A stretch of 64,000 nt of DNA. Source: Streptomyces iranensis (GTDB taxonomy: Bacteria; Actinomycetota; Actinomycetes; Streptomycetales; Streptomycetaceae). Below, one piece after another: positions 44,856 through 54,008 of this stretch (the first letter of the stretch is position 1; each line of letters begins with the position of its first letter). The stretch lies in contig NZ_JAGGLR010000024.1 in assembly GCF_017874715.1 (NCBI RefSeq), positions 1-64,000 on the forward strand, given 5' to 3'. The translations under genes were made by a program, and so were the position numbers. The notes under the pieces were generated by a model that was not told the origin of the DNA, did not search any database, and saw only the letters and a program-made list of their open reading frames with translations.

Positions 44856-47800
44856 CCCCATCGCGATCGTCGGGATGAGCTGCCGCTTCCCCGGCGGTGT
44901 CAACAGCCCCGAGGACCTGTGGAAGGTCGTCTCCGAGGGCGTGGACGCCATCACCCCGTTCCCCACCGACCGGGGCTGGGACCTGGAGGCGCTCTACAGC
45001 CCGGACCCGGACCAGCCCGGCACCAGCTACGCGACCGAGGGCGGATTCATCCACGACGCCCCCGAGTTCGACGCGGAGTTCTTCGGCATATCGCCGCGTG
45101 AGGCCCTCGCCATGGACCCGCAGCAGCGGCTGCTGCTGGAGACCAGCTGGGAGGTCTTCGAGCGGGCCGGTATCGACGTGACCAAGCTGCGGGGGAGCAG
45201 GACCGCCGTCTTCACCGGCGCGGAGCACCACGACTACGGCCCCCACCTACAGAGCACCAAGAACGGCCTCGAGGGCTACGCGCTGACCGGGATCGCGGGC
45301 AGCGTCGCCTCCGGGCGCATCGCCTACACCTTCGGCTTCGAAGGCCCGGCGTGGACCGTGGACACCGCGTGCTCCTCGTCGCTGGTCTCCCTGCACCAGG
45401 CGGCGCACTCGCTGCGCCAGGGGGAGTGCGATCTGGCGCTCGCCACCGGTGTCGCCACGATGCCCACCCCGGGTGACTTCATCCTCTTCAGCCGCCAGCG
45501 CGGACTCTCCTCCAACGGGCGCTGCAAGGCGTTCGGCGCCGAGGCCGACGGCACGTCATGGGCCGAGGGCGTCGGCGTCCTCCTGGTGGAGCGGCTCTCG
45601 GACGCCCGGCGCAACGGCCACGAGGTGCTGGCGATCGTGCGTGGCACCGCCGTCAACCAGGACGGCGCCAGCAACGGTCTGACGGCCCCCAACGGCCGTT
45701 CCCAGCAGCGTGTCATCCGCCAGGCGCTGGCCAACGCCGAGCTGGCCGCGGACCAGATCGACGTGATCGAGGCGCACGGCACCGGAACCTCGCTCGGCGA
45801 CCCCATCGAGGCGCAGGCGCTGATCGCCACCTACGGCGAGAGCCGCCCGGAGGGGGAGCCGGTGTGGCTGGGGTCCCTCAAATCGAACATCGGCCACACC
45901 CAGGCGGCGGCCGGTGCGGGTGCCGTCATCAAGATGGTGATGGCCATGCGCCACGGCGTCCTGCCCAAGACGCTGCACGTGGAGGTGCCGACCCCGCACG
46001 TGGACTGGTCGTCGGGCGGCGTGGCACTGCTCGCCGAGCAGCGCGCCTGGCCGGAGACCGGACAGCCGCGCCGTGCCGGTGTCTCCTCGTTCGGCATGAG
46101 CGGCACCAACGCGCACGCCATCATCGAGCAGGCCCCGCCGCAGGAGTCCGCCCCCGCCACGGACGACGACGCCGACGCGGACACGGCCTCCCAGCCCGTG
46201 TCGTGGCTGGTGTCCGCCAGGAGCGAGGAGGCGCTGCGGGCGCAGGCCGCGCGGCTGCGCGAGCACGTGGTGCGCCACCCCGACGCGCGGCCGGTCGACG
46301 TCGGATGGTCGTCCGCCATGACGCGTGCCGCGCTCGAACACCGTGGCGTGGTGGTGGCCTCCGACCGCGAGGGGCTGCTGCGCGGCCTCGCGGCGCTCGC
46401 CGAGGAGACCGACTCGCCGGGCCTGGTGCTGGGCAGGTCCATGGCACAGCGCGTGGCGTTCCTGTTCACCGGCCAGGGCGCCCAGCGGCTGGGCATGGGC
46501 CGCGAGCTCTACGAGACCTACCCGGTCTTCGCCGACGTCTTCGACGAGGCGTGTGACTACCTTGAGGTGCGCCTCGGGACCTCCGTGCTCGACGTGGTCT
46601 TCGGCCCCGAGGACGACGACGCGGCCGCGACCGGTGACGAGCTCGATCAGACGATGTTCACCCAGGCCGGGCTGTTCGCCTTCGAGGTGGCCCTGTTCCG
46701 CCTGCTGGAGTCCTGGGGCGTGCGCCCCGACTTCCTGATGGGGCACTCGGTGGGCGAGATCGCCGCGGCCCACGTCGCCGGGGTGCTGTCCCTGGAGGAC
46801 GCGTGCGCCCTGGTGGCGGCCCGCGGACGGCTGATGCAGGAACTGCCCGAGGGCGGCGCCATGGTGGCCGTCCAGGCGTCGGAGCAGGAGGTGGCCGAGA
46901 GCCTGGAGGGCCGCGAGGACAAGGTGTCGCTGGCGGCGCTCAACGGCCCCACCTCGGTGGTGCTCTCCGGCGACGAGGACGCGGTGCTCGAACTCGCCGG
47001 CCACTGGGAGGCCCAGGGCCGCAAGACCAAGCGGCTGCGGGTGAGCCACGCGTTCCACTCCCCCCGGATGGACGCCATGCTGGAGGAGTTCGGCCAGATC
47101 GCCGCCTGCCTGGCGTACTCGGCCCCGGCCATCCCGGTCATCTCCAACGTCAGCGGCGAGGTCGCGGGCGCCGAACTGGCCACCCCCGAGTACTGGGTCC
47201 GCCATGTGCGCGAGGCGGTCCGCTTCGACGACGGCATGCGGCAGCTCGCCGACCAGGGCGTGACGACCTGTGTGGAGCTCGGCCCCGACGCCGTGCTGAC
47301 CGCGATGGGCCAGGACTGCCTGGACGCCGTCGGCGCCGACGCGGCCTTCGTGCCCCTGGCCCGCTCCGGGCGCGCCGAGGCCCAGACGCTGGCGGAGGCG
47401 GTCGCCACGCTGTACGCGAACGGCGTCGGCGTGGACTGGGACGCGGTGTACTCCGGGCGCGGTGCCCGCCGCGTCGCCCTGCCGACCTACGCCTTCCAGC
47501 ACAAGCGGTACTGGCTCGAGTCGGGCGCCGCCGTGACCGGCGACGCCCGGAGTGTCGGCCTCGGCAGGGTGGACCACCCGCTGCTCGGCGGCCTCACCGA
47601 ACTGGCCGAGGGCGACCGCACGGTGCTGACCGGGCGCCTGTCGCTGCAGACCCACCCCTGGCTCGCCGACCACGCCGTGGCCGGCGGAGTGCTCTTCCCC
47701 GGCACCGGATTCGTGGAGCTGGGCCTGCTCGCGGGCACCGAGACCGGGGCGGGGCGGCTCGGCGAACTCACCCTCGAGACCCCGCTCCTGCTGCCGGAGC

Positions 47801-50800
47801 AGGGCGGCGTCCGCGTCCAGCTCGTGGTCGGCCCCGCCGACGAGTCCGGCGTACGGCCCCTCGGCGTGTACTCGCGCTCCGACAGCGACGAGCCGGGGGA
47901 GGAATGGGTGCGGCACGCCCAGGGCGTCCTCGAGGCCGAAAGCGGCGCCGCGGTCACCGACAGCCTGCTGCGGTGGCCCGTCCCGGGCGCGGAGCCGGTG
48001 CCGATGGAGGGGTTCTACGAGGGCCTGGCCCAGGTCGGTTACGGATACGGGCCGGTCTTCCAGGGGCTGGAGTCGGTCTGGCGGCTGGACGGCGACGTCT
48101 ACGCCGAGGTGGCGCTGCCGGACTCGGCCGCCCAGGAGGCCGGACGGTTCGGCCTGCACCCCGCGCTGCTCGACGCCGCTCTGCACGCCATGGAGATGGG
48201 CGACTTCGGCGGCGAGAGCGGGCGCGTGACGCTGCCGTTCTCCTTCACCGGGGTGTCCCTGCACGCGGTGGGCGCCGGACGGGTGCGGGTGCGGCTGCGC
48301 CCGCAGGGCAAGGACACGGTCGCGCTGCTGGTGACCGACGCCACGGGCGCTCCCGTCGCCTCGGTGGAGTCGCTGGTGGTGCGCGAGGTGGCGGCCGAGC
48401 GGTTCGCCTCGGGTCCGCGCGGCAACGGTGGCGACGGAACGCTGTTCCGGGCCAACTGGGACGTGTTCGCCGCCGCCCGCGGTGGCGAACACACCGTGGG
48501 CGGCGCGTCCACGGCCGTGATCGGCGCCGACCGGGCGCGGGTGGCCGCACTGCTCACCGCCTCCGCCGTCGGGCACACCGAGTACACCGGGGTGGACGCG
48601 CTCCTCGCCGCCGTCGACGAGGGTGCCGCGGTGCCGGACGTGGTCTGGGCCTGGTGCGGCACCGGACCGGACGTCGACGATCTCGCCGAGGCCGCCCGCA
48701 AGGCGACCCACCGGGCGCTGGCCCTGGTGCAGTCCTGGCTCGCGGAGGACCGGTTCGATGGGGCCCGGCTGGTGGTCGTCACCAGCGACGCGGTCGCGAC
48801 GGGTCCGGGCGAGGGCGTCGCCGGACTGTCCAACGCCGCCGTCTGGGGACTGCTGCGCTCGGCCGCCACGGAGAACCCGGGTCGGATCCAGCTGGTGGAC
48901 ATCGACCGCCACGCCGAATCGGCCACCGCGGCCGCCGGTGTGGTGACGGCCGCGATCGCGGCGGGCGAGCGCGAGGTGGCGCTCCGCGCGGGCCAGGGGC
49001 TGATCCCCCGGCTCGCCAGGAACGCCGCCGGGCGGGTCCTCGAGGCCCCCGCGGGCACCGCGGCGTGGAAACTCGGCACCACGGGCGGCGGCACCCTCGA
49101 CAACCTCTCGCTGCTGCCCGACCCGGCGGCGGAGGCGCCGCTGGCCCCCGGGTACGTGCGGATCGCGGTGCGCGCCGCAGGTCTGAACTTCCGTGACGCG
49201 CTGATCGCCATCGGCATGTACCCCGACGACCACGCCACCATGGGCGGCGAGGGCGCCGGTGTGGTCCTGGAGGTCGGCCCGGGGGTGACCGACCTGGCCC
49301 CCGGTGACCGGGTCATGGGCATGATCAACGCCTCGTTCGGGCCCATCGCGATCGCCGACCGGCGGCAGATCGTCCGCATGCCGCGCGGCTGGACGTTCGC
49401 GCAGGGTGCCTCGGTGCCGGTGGTCTTCCTGACCGCCTACATCGGCCTGGTGGAGCTCGGCAAGCTGCGGGCGGGCGAGTCCATCCTGGTGCACACCGCC
49501 ACCGGCGGTGTGGGCATGGCGGCCGTGCAGCTCGCCCGCCACCTCGGCGCCGAGGTGTACGCCACGGCGAGCCCCGGCAAGTGGGACACCCTGCGGGCGA
49601 TGGGATTCGACGAGAAGCACATCTCCTCCTCCCGCGACCTGGACTTCGAGCCGCGCTTCATGGAGGCGACCGGCGGCCGGGGCATGGACATGGTGCTGGA
49701 CTCGCTCGCCCGCGAGTTCGTCGACGCCTCCCTGCGGCTGATGCCCAGGGGCGGGAGGTTCCTGGAGATGGGCAAGATCGACGTGCGCGACCCGGAGGTC
49801 GTCGCCCAGGACCACCCCGGGGTGAAGTACACGGCGTACGACCTGGTCGTGGCCGACTACGACTGGGTCCAGCGGATGCTGGTCGAGCTGGTCGAGCTCT
49901 TCGACAGCGGTGCGCTGCACCCCCTCCCGGTGACGGCGTGGGACGTGCGGCGGGCCCCGGACGCGGTGCGGTACATCAGCCAGGCCCGGCACATCGGCAA
50001 GAATGTGTTCACCATGCCCCACGCCCTGAACCCCGAGGGTTCGGTGCTGGTGACCGGTGGCACCGGCGGCCTGGGCCGCGAGGTGGCACGCCATCTGGTG
50101 GCCGAGCGCGGAGTGCGCAACCTGGTGCTGGTCTCCCGGCGCGGTCCGGACGCGGAAGGCGCCGCCGACCTCGAGGCCGAACTGACCGAGGCGGGCGCGT
50201 CGGTGACGCTGGCGGCCTGTGACGTGGCCGACCGCGCCTCGCTGGAGCGGGTGCTGTCCGGCATACCCGCCGACCACCCGCTGACCGCGGTCGTGCACGC
50301 GGCGGGCGTACTCGACGACGGTGTCATCGACACCCTGTCGCCGAAGCGGATCGACGCGGTCTTCGAGCCGAAGGTCGACGCGGCGTGGAACCTGCACGAG
50401 CTGACGCGGGAGCTGGACCTGGCGGAGTTCGTGATGTTCTCCTCCGTCGCCGGTGTGTTCGGCAGCCCGGGACAGGGCAACTACGCCGCCGCCAACTCGT
50501 TCCTGGACGCGCTCGCCGCACACCGGCGCGGCCTCGGCCTCCCGGCGGTCTCACTTGCCTGGGGCCCGTGGGAGCAGGCCGGCGGCATGACCGGCACCCT
50601 CAGCCAGGCGGACATGGTGCGCATGGCACGTGAGGGCATGGCGGCCCTGTCCATGGCGGGTGGTCTGCGGCTGCTGGACGCCGGCGGCACGAGCGAGGAC
50701 GCCCTGCTCGTTCCGATGCGGCTGGAGACCTCGGCGCTCAGCGGCCAGACCGACATCCCCACCCTGCTGCGCGGTGTGGTCCGGGTGCGGAGCAAGGCGG

Positions 50801-51339
50801 CGGCGGACGGGAAGTCGGCCGCTCCCGAATCGGCCAAGGTGCAGCTGGCCGGTCTGTCCGGCGCCGAACTCGACCGGGCGCTGCTCGATCTGGTGCGCGG
50901 CAGCGCGGCGATGGTCCTGGGGCACAGCGGCGCCCAGTCCATCGAGCCCGACCGCTCCTTCCAGAACCTCGGCTTCGACTCACTGGCGGGCGTGGAGTTC
51001 CGTAACCGGCTGAACTCGGCCACCGGGCTCCGCCTTCCCTCCACGCTGATCTTCGACAACCCCACGCCCGCGGCGCTCGCCGAGTATCTGCGCGGCCGGG
51101 TGGCGACGGACAGCCCGGCCGAGCCGGACGTCGATCCGGAAGAGGCCAGGATCCGTGCCCTTCTGACGTCGATTCCGCTGGAGCGGCTGCGCCGCGCCGG
51201 TCTGCTCGACACGCTCACCGAGCTGGCGAGCGGCAAGGAGCAGGCCGAGAAGGACACCGAGGAGAAGGAGACGGACTCCATCGACGCGATGGACGACGAC
51301 GACCTGATCGACATGATGCTCGGGGATCTCGATACCTGA
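44440..51339 (+). CDS. Type I polyketide synthase, loading ACP plus fully reducing module 1
   Basis: A 2299-residue synthase starting at GTG with AGGAG four bases upstream; an ATG three codons in is an alternative. It begins with an ACP (about 35-115, GLDSL, Ser80) and no loading AT, KSQ or ligase domain. Then come KS (Cys311), AT with GHSVG (Ser770) and HAFH (870-873) for malonyl-CoA, canonical DH (His1078, Gly1082, Pro1087, Asp1245), ER (HTATGGVGMA from 1685), KR (motif from 1872, LDD 1958-1960, Tyr2015) and ACP (Ser2181). The C-terminal docking tail (about 2225-2299) is acidic and differs from the tails of the other PKS proteins. The bare ACP needs an acyl group supplied in trans, matching the ligase and acyltransferase encoded next. 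By analogy with marginolactone synthases this is the first protein of the line, and its module may act twice. Confidence 0.96.
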   Translation: MSTMLNGSSDSGESIAQAGPDRDDSPELPSLGPDFRELPDLEQRRVLFDLVRAYVAAALRSESPRTLDAESSFLDLGLDSLAAVNLHRGLVAATGLTLEVSLAYDHPTPSELVDHLHRQIFPVATDDTAPARAVVGSDDPIAIVGMSCRFPGGVNSPEDLWKVVSEGVDAITPFPTDRGWDLEALYSPDPDQPGTSYATEGGFIHDAPEFDAEFFGISPREALAMDPQQRLLLETSWEVFERAGIDVTKLRGSRTAVFTGAEHHDYGPHLQSTKNGLEGYALTGIAGSVASGRIAYTFGFEGPAWTVDTACSSSLVSLHQAAHSLRQGECDLALATGVATMPTPGDFILFSRQRGLSSNGRCKAFGAEADGTSWAEGVGVLLVERLSDARRNGHEVLAIVRGTAVNQDGASNGLTAPNGRSQQRVIRQALANAELAADQIDVIEAHGTGTSLGDPIEAQALIATYGESRPEGEPVWLGSLKSNIGHTQAAAGAGAVIKMVMAMRHGVLPKTLHVEVPTPHVDWSSGGVALLAEQRAWPETGQPRRAGVSSFGMSGTNAHAIIEQAPPQESAPATDDDADADTASQPVSWLVSARSEEALRAQAARLREHVVRHPDARPVDVGWSSAMTRAALEHRGVVVASDREGLLRGLAALAEETDSPGLVLGRSMAQRVAFLFTGQGAQRLGMGRELYETYPVFADVFDEACDYLEVRLGTSVLDVVFGPEDDDAAATGDELDQTMFTQAGLFAFEVALFRLLESWGVRPDFLMGHSVGEIAAAHVAGVLSLEDACALVAARGRLMQELPEGGAMVAVQASEQEVAESLEGREDKVSLAALNGPTSVVLSGDEDAVLELAGHWEAQGRKTKRLRVSHAFHSPRMDAMLEEFGQIAACLAYSAPAIPVISNVSGEVAGAELATPEYWVRHVREAVRFDDGMRQLADQGVTTCVELGPDAVLTAMGQDCLDAVGADAAFVPLARSGRAEAQTLAEAVATLYANGVGVDWDAVYSGRGARRVALPTYAFQHKRYWLESGAAVTGDARSVGLGRVDHPLLGGLTELAEGDRTVLTGRLSLQTHPWLADHAVAGGVLFPGTGFVELGLLAGTETGAGRLGELTLETPLLLPEQGGVRVQLVVGPADESGVRPLGVYSRSDSDEPGEEWVRHAQGVLEAESGAAVTDSLLRWPVPGAEPVPMEGFYEGLAQVGYGYGPVFQGLESVWRLDGDVYAEVALPDSAAQEAGRFGLHPALLDAALHAMEMGDFGGESGRVTLPFSFTGVSLHAVGAGRVRVRLRPQGKDTVALLVTDATGAPVASVESLVVREVAAERFASGPRGNGGDGTLFRANWDVFAAARGGEHTVGGASTAVIGADRARVAALLTASAVGHTEYTGVDALLAAVDEGAAVPDVVWAWCGTGPDVDDLAEAARKATHRALALVQSWLAEDRFDGARLVVVTSDAVATGPGEGVAGLSNAAVWGLLRSAATENPGRIQLVDIDRHAESATAAAGVVTAAIAAGEREVALRAGQGLIPRLARNAAGRVLEAPAGTAAWKLGTTGGGTLDNLSLLPDPAAEAPLAPGYVRIAVRAAGLNFRDALIAIGMYPDDHATMGGEGAGVVLEVGPGVTDLAPGDRVMGMINASFGPIAIADRRQIVRMPRGWTFAQGASVPVVFLTAYIGLVELGKLRAGESILVHTATGGVGMAAVQLARHLGAEVYATASPGKWDTLRAMGFDEKHISSSRDLDFEPRFMEATGGRGMDMVLDSLAREFVDASLRLMPRGGRFLEMGKIDVRDPEVVAQDHPGVKYTAYDLVVADYDWVQRMLVELVELFDSGALHPLPVTAWDVRRAPDAVRYISQARHIGKNVFTMPHALNPEGSVLVTGGTGGLGREVARHLVAERGVRNLVLVSRRGPDAEGAADLEAELTEAGASVTLAACDVADRASLERVLSGIPADHPLTAVVHAAGVLDDGVIDTLSPKRIDAVFEPKVDAAWNLHELTRELDLAEFVMFSSVAGVFGSPGQGNYAAANSFLDALAAHRRGLGLPAVSLAWGPWEQAGGMTGTLSQADMVRMAREGMAALSMAGGLRLLDAGGTSEDALLVPMRLETSALSGQTDIPTLLRGVVRVRSKAAADGKSAAPESAKVQLAGLSGAELDRALLDLVRGSAAMVLGHSGAQSIEPDRSFQNLGFDSLAGVEFRNRLNSATGLRLPSTLIFDNPTPAALAEYLRGRVATDSPAEPDVDPEEARIRALLTSIPLERLRRAGLLDTLTELASGKEQAEKDTEEKETDSIDAMDDDDLIDMMLGDLDT

Positions 51340-51345
51340 CGGCCT

Positions 51346-51379
51346 GCGAGTCCCCTCGGAGACCTCCGGGGGGACTCGC
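51346..51379 (+). terminator. Hairpin after the module 1 PKS gene
   Basis: Inverted repeat GCGAGTCCCC at 51346-51355 and its complement at 51370-51379, 6 bases after the stop at 51339. It may terminate or attenuate transcription before the ligase gene. The remaining ~90 bases up to 51470 show no clear promoter. AAAGG at 51451-51455 is the only ribosome-site-like element and lies rather far (14 bases) from the ATG. Confidence 0.55.
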
Positions 51380-51469
51380 GGTCCCGGCCCACGTCTCGCG
51401 GAGCGTCGGCGCCGCGGGTGGCTCTCACCCCAAGAGACTTCAAGAAGAAGAAAGGCTCAGTGAAACCCG

Positions 51470-52906
51470 ATGACCGCAAAGGTCTTTGCGACGGAAGCGG
51501 TGCATTCGCTTCCCGAGTTCGAACAGAGGGCCCTGGCCATCGCCGAAGCGCTCCGCGAGCGCGGCGTCAGCGACGGCACCCGGGTCATGCTGAAGGCAGG
51601 CAACTCCACCGGCTATGTCGGGGCCCTCCTCGCCCTGATGCACACCGGCGCGTCGATCGTCATGGTCGACCACCAGGAGCGGGCGGAGGCCACTCAGCGC
51701 ATCTGCGACCGGGCCGGGGTCAAGATCTGCGTGGTCGACGACGACACCCCGATGCCCGAGAGCGGCCCGGCCCGGGTCACCATCTACGAGCTGCTCGTGG
51801 CGTCCATGGAGCAGACCCCCGCCGAGCGGCGGCTGTCCCTCGACACCTGGTGCGAGCTGCCCGACGGCCTGATCATGTGGTCCTCCGGATCCACTGGGGA
51901 GCCCAAGGGCGTCGTCAAGACCGGGGCGAAGTTCCTGAAGAACCTGGAGCGCAACGCCCAGCAGGTGGGCCATCGCCCCGATGACGTCCTGCTGCCGCTG
52001 CTGCCCTTCTCCCACCAGTACGGGCTGTCCATGGTGCTCATCGCCTGGCTGGTCAAGTGCTCGCTGGTCATCGCGCCCTACCGGCGGCTGGACCGGGCGA
52101 TGACCATGGCGGGCACATGCGGGGCCACGGTGGTCGACGCCACCCCGGCCAGCTACCGCAGCATGCTCAACATGATCGGCCGCAAGCCCGCCCTGGCGGA
52201 CGAGCTGTCCGGCGTCCGGATGTTCTGCAGCGGGGCGGCCCCGCTGGACCCCGGCCTGGTCGACGACTACGTCAAGCGGTTCGGACTGCCCCTGCTGGAC
52301 AGCTACGGCAGCACCGAGGCCGGGAACGTGGCCTTCGCGACCGAGGACAACGTGGTCGCCTGCGGGCGGGCCGTCGAGGGTCTGAAGCTGCGGATCGTCG
52401 ACGACGAGGGCGCCGTGCTCACCTCCGGCGAGGTCGGGGAGATCCAGGTCCACTCGCCCGACCTGATGGAGGGCTATCTGGCGGAGGACGGCACCGTCGC
52501 CCCCGTCGACCCGGCCAGGACCGACTGGTACCCCACCGGCGACTTCGGCTATCTGGACGGCGGGGACAACCTCTTCGTCCTCGGCAGGAAGGCCGCGGTG
52601 CACCGCAACGGCCACACGCTCTACCCCGAGATCATCGAGCACAAGCTGGCCGCGGGCGGCTGCCTCGTCAAGGTCGTCCCCGTCCCCGACGAACAGCGCG
52701 GCTGCCAGCTCCTCTTCTTCGTGGAGGACGAGCAGCAGCGGGAGCCGCGGCACTGGCGGGAGCCGATCACCGCCCTGCTGCCCGACTTCGAGCACCCCAA
52801 CCGCATTCACGTCCTGGAGCGATTCCCCCTGAACCGCAACGGCAAGCCCGACAAACGACAGCTCGAGCAGCTGGCTCTCGACCTGGCGCCGGGAGCGAAG
52901 GCATGA
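51470..52906 (+). CDS. AMP-dependent acyl-CoA ligase, probable starter-unit (4-guanidinobutyrate) ligase
   Basis: A 478-residue ANL-superfamily enzyme that activates a carboxylic acid with ATP and, by family, transfers it to CoA. Core motifs: phosphate loop SSGSTGEPKG (138-147), SYGSTEAGN (278-286), PTGD (355-358), hinge GRKAAVHRNGHTLYPEIIE (372-391; the usual acidic residues after GR are replaced by K-A-A) and catalytic Lys459 in NGKPDK. It is shorter than the usual 520-560 residues, mostly at the N-terminus. Its stop overlaps the next gene (ATGA), so the two are translationally coupled. The pairing with a discrete acyltransferase and an ACP-first PKS matches the 4-guanidinobutyryl starter route of marginolactones. 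Substrate identity is inferred from that context and from the predicted backbone, not from the binding pocket. Confidence 0.85.
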   Translation: MTAKVFATEAVHSLPEFEQRALAIAEALRERGVSDGTRVMLKAGNSTGYVGALLALMHTGASIVMVDHQERAEATQRICDRAGVKICVVDDDTPMPESGPARVTIYELLVASMEQTPAERRLSLDTWCELPDGLIMWSSGSTGEPKGVVKTGAKFLKNLERNAQQVGHRPDDVLLPLLPFSHQYGLSMVLIAWLVKCSLVIAPYRRLDRAMTMAGTCGATVVDATPASYRSMLNMIGRKPALADELSGVRMFCSGAAPLDPGLVDDYVKRFGLPLLDSYGSTEAGNVAFATEDNVVACGRAVEGLKLRIVDDEGAVLTSGEVGEIQVHSPDLMEGYLAEDGTVAPVDPARTDWYPTGDFGYLDGGDNLFVLGRKAAVHRNGHTLYPEIIEHKLAAGGCLVKVVPVPDEQRGCQLLFFVEDEQQREPRHWREPITALLPDFEHPNRIHVLERFPLNRNGKPDKRQLEQLALDLAPGAKA

Positions 52907-53937
52907 CAGAGCAGCAGACCACCGGGCCACAGACCACAGGGCCGCGGACATCCGATCCGGAGACATCCGATCCGGAGACCGGCCGTACGGCGATGGTCTT
53001 CCCCGGAATGGGGCCCTTCCGCTTCACCGACGTGGGCGAGTTCCTGCTGACCAACCCCCATGCCCGGCGCCGGCTGGCGATCGCCGACGAGGTGGTGGGG
53101 TACTCCGTCTTCGACCGGTACCGCGCGTCGGACGCCGATGAGGAGGCGCAGTACGCCGAGCACACCCAGATCGCCTTCCTGACCCTCTGTCTCTCCCTCG
53201 CCGACTGGGCGGAGGAGACGCTGGGAGAGCGGCCCGAGCTGTGCGCCGGACCGAGCTTCGGCCAGCGGGGCGCGGTGACCTACGCCGGGGCCCTGCCGTT
53301 CGAGGAGACCGTGCGGCTCACCGCCGAACTGGCGCGCTGCGAGGAGGAGTACTTCCGGCAGGAGCACCGTGAGGCGGTCACGCACTGCGTGATCCACACC
53401 CCCGAGGAGCGGCTCCAGGAGGCGCTGGCCGAACTGGACGCGGAGGGGGAGTGGCACGACGTCTCCGGCTACATCGACCAGGGCTTCTACCTCGTGTCCC
53501 TGCGCGAGCCCGTGCTCGACCGGTTCAAGAAGCGGATCGGCGAGCTCGGCGGATACAACATGTACACCATGTGGCCGCCCGTGCACGCCCCGGCGTTCGG
53601 CGCCCTGCGCCGCAAGGCGGAGGAGGAGGTCCTCGGCACCTTCGAGGTGGCCGACCCCAAGCTGCCGGTCGTCGCCGACCAGAACGGCGAGCTGCTGACC
53701 GGCGCGGACGGTGTACGCACCATGCTGCTCGACACCTTCAACCGCCCGATCCGCTGGCCGGACATGGTGGACACGATGCGGGAGCACGGCATCACCAAGG
53801 TCTGCATCGCGGGTCCCGACAATCTCTTCGGCCGGGTGAACCGCACCGTGGACAACTTCGAGGTCGTGGCCATCGACGCCCGCAAGGCGATGCGCCCGCG
53901 GGTCCGGCAGAGGAGTGCCCGCCGGGCGAGGCGGTGA
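52903..53937 (+). CDS. Discrete acyltransferase (FabD-like), probable starter acyl-CoA:ACP transferase
   Basis: A 344-residue stand-alone member of the malonyl-CoA:ACP transacylase fold. The start ATG overlaps the ligase stop. Residues 1-28 are a repetitive Thr/Gly/Pro/Asp leader; two exact 15-bp units ACATCCGATCCGGAG encode TSDPE twice. Then come the N-terminal MVFPGMGP motif, nucleophile Ser118 in A-G-P-S-F-G-Q, and His228 in PPVHAPAF, aligned with the FabD catalytic His. The His before the Ser and the Glu after GxSxG, hallmarks of malonyl-specific GHSxGE, are Pro and Gln, and HAFH/YASH is replaced. A non-extender acyl substrate is therefore likely. The neighbours point to loading of the activated starter onto the ACP at residue 80 of the upstream PKS. 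A malonyl-CoA transacylase role is less likely. Confidence 0.85.
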   Translation: MTEQQTTGPQTTGPRTSDPETSDPETGRTAMVFPGMGPFRFTDVGEFLLTNPHARRRLAIADEVVGYSVFDRYRASDADEEAQYAEHTQIAFLTLCLSLADWAEETLGERPELCAGPSFGQRGAVTYAGALPFEETVRLTAELARCEEEYFRQEHREAVTHCVIHTPEERLQEALAELDAEGEWHDVSGYIDQGFYLVSLREPVLDRFKKRIGELGGYNMYTMWPPVHAPAFGALRRKAEEEVLGTFEVADPKLPVVADQNGELLTGADGVRTMLLDTFNRPIRWPDMVDTMREHGITKVCIAGPDNLFGRVNRTVDNFEVVAIDARKAMRPRVRQRSARRARR

Positions 53938-53941
53938 TGGA

Positions 53942-53963
53942 GGCGCTGCCCCCGGGCAGCGCC
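53942..53963 (+). terminator. Hairpin after the discrete acyltransferase gene
   Basis: Perfect 10-bp inverted repeat: GGCGCTGCCC at 53942-53951 and GGGCAGCGCC at 53954-53963, starting 5 bases after the stop. No T-run follows. It separates the starter operon from the TetR promoter, which begins ten bases later. Confidence 0.6.
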
Positions 53964-53972
53964 CCCGTGTAA

Positions 53973-54002
53973 TTGACTGATCGATCTCAAAAGGGTTAGC
54001 GT
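53973..54002 (+). promoter_or_regulatory. TetR gene promoter with overlapping operator
   Basis: TTGACT at 53973-53978 and TAGCGT at 53997-54002 (18-bp spacer) form a good -35/-10 pair. The ATG at 54009 is only six bases past the -10, so the transcript is probably leaderless. The stretch TTGACTGATCGATCTCAA (53973-53990) contains GATCGATC flanked by TTGA and TCAA, covering the -35 and spacer, as expected for an autorepressor site. The 12 bases at 53978-53989 recur, inverted, before the hydrolase gene. Confidence 0.7.
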
Positions 54003-54008
54003 GCCGGT

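Noticed and set aside
44440..53937. Starter cassette of the macrolactam (VinK-like) type using a beta-amino acid
   Set aside because: Only one ligase and one AT are present, with no aminomutase, aminotransferase, free ACP or aminopeptidase nearby, and the predicted backbone fits a marginolactone instead.
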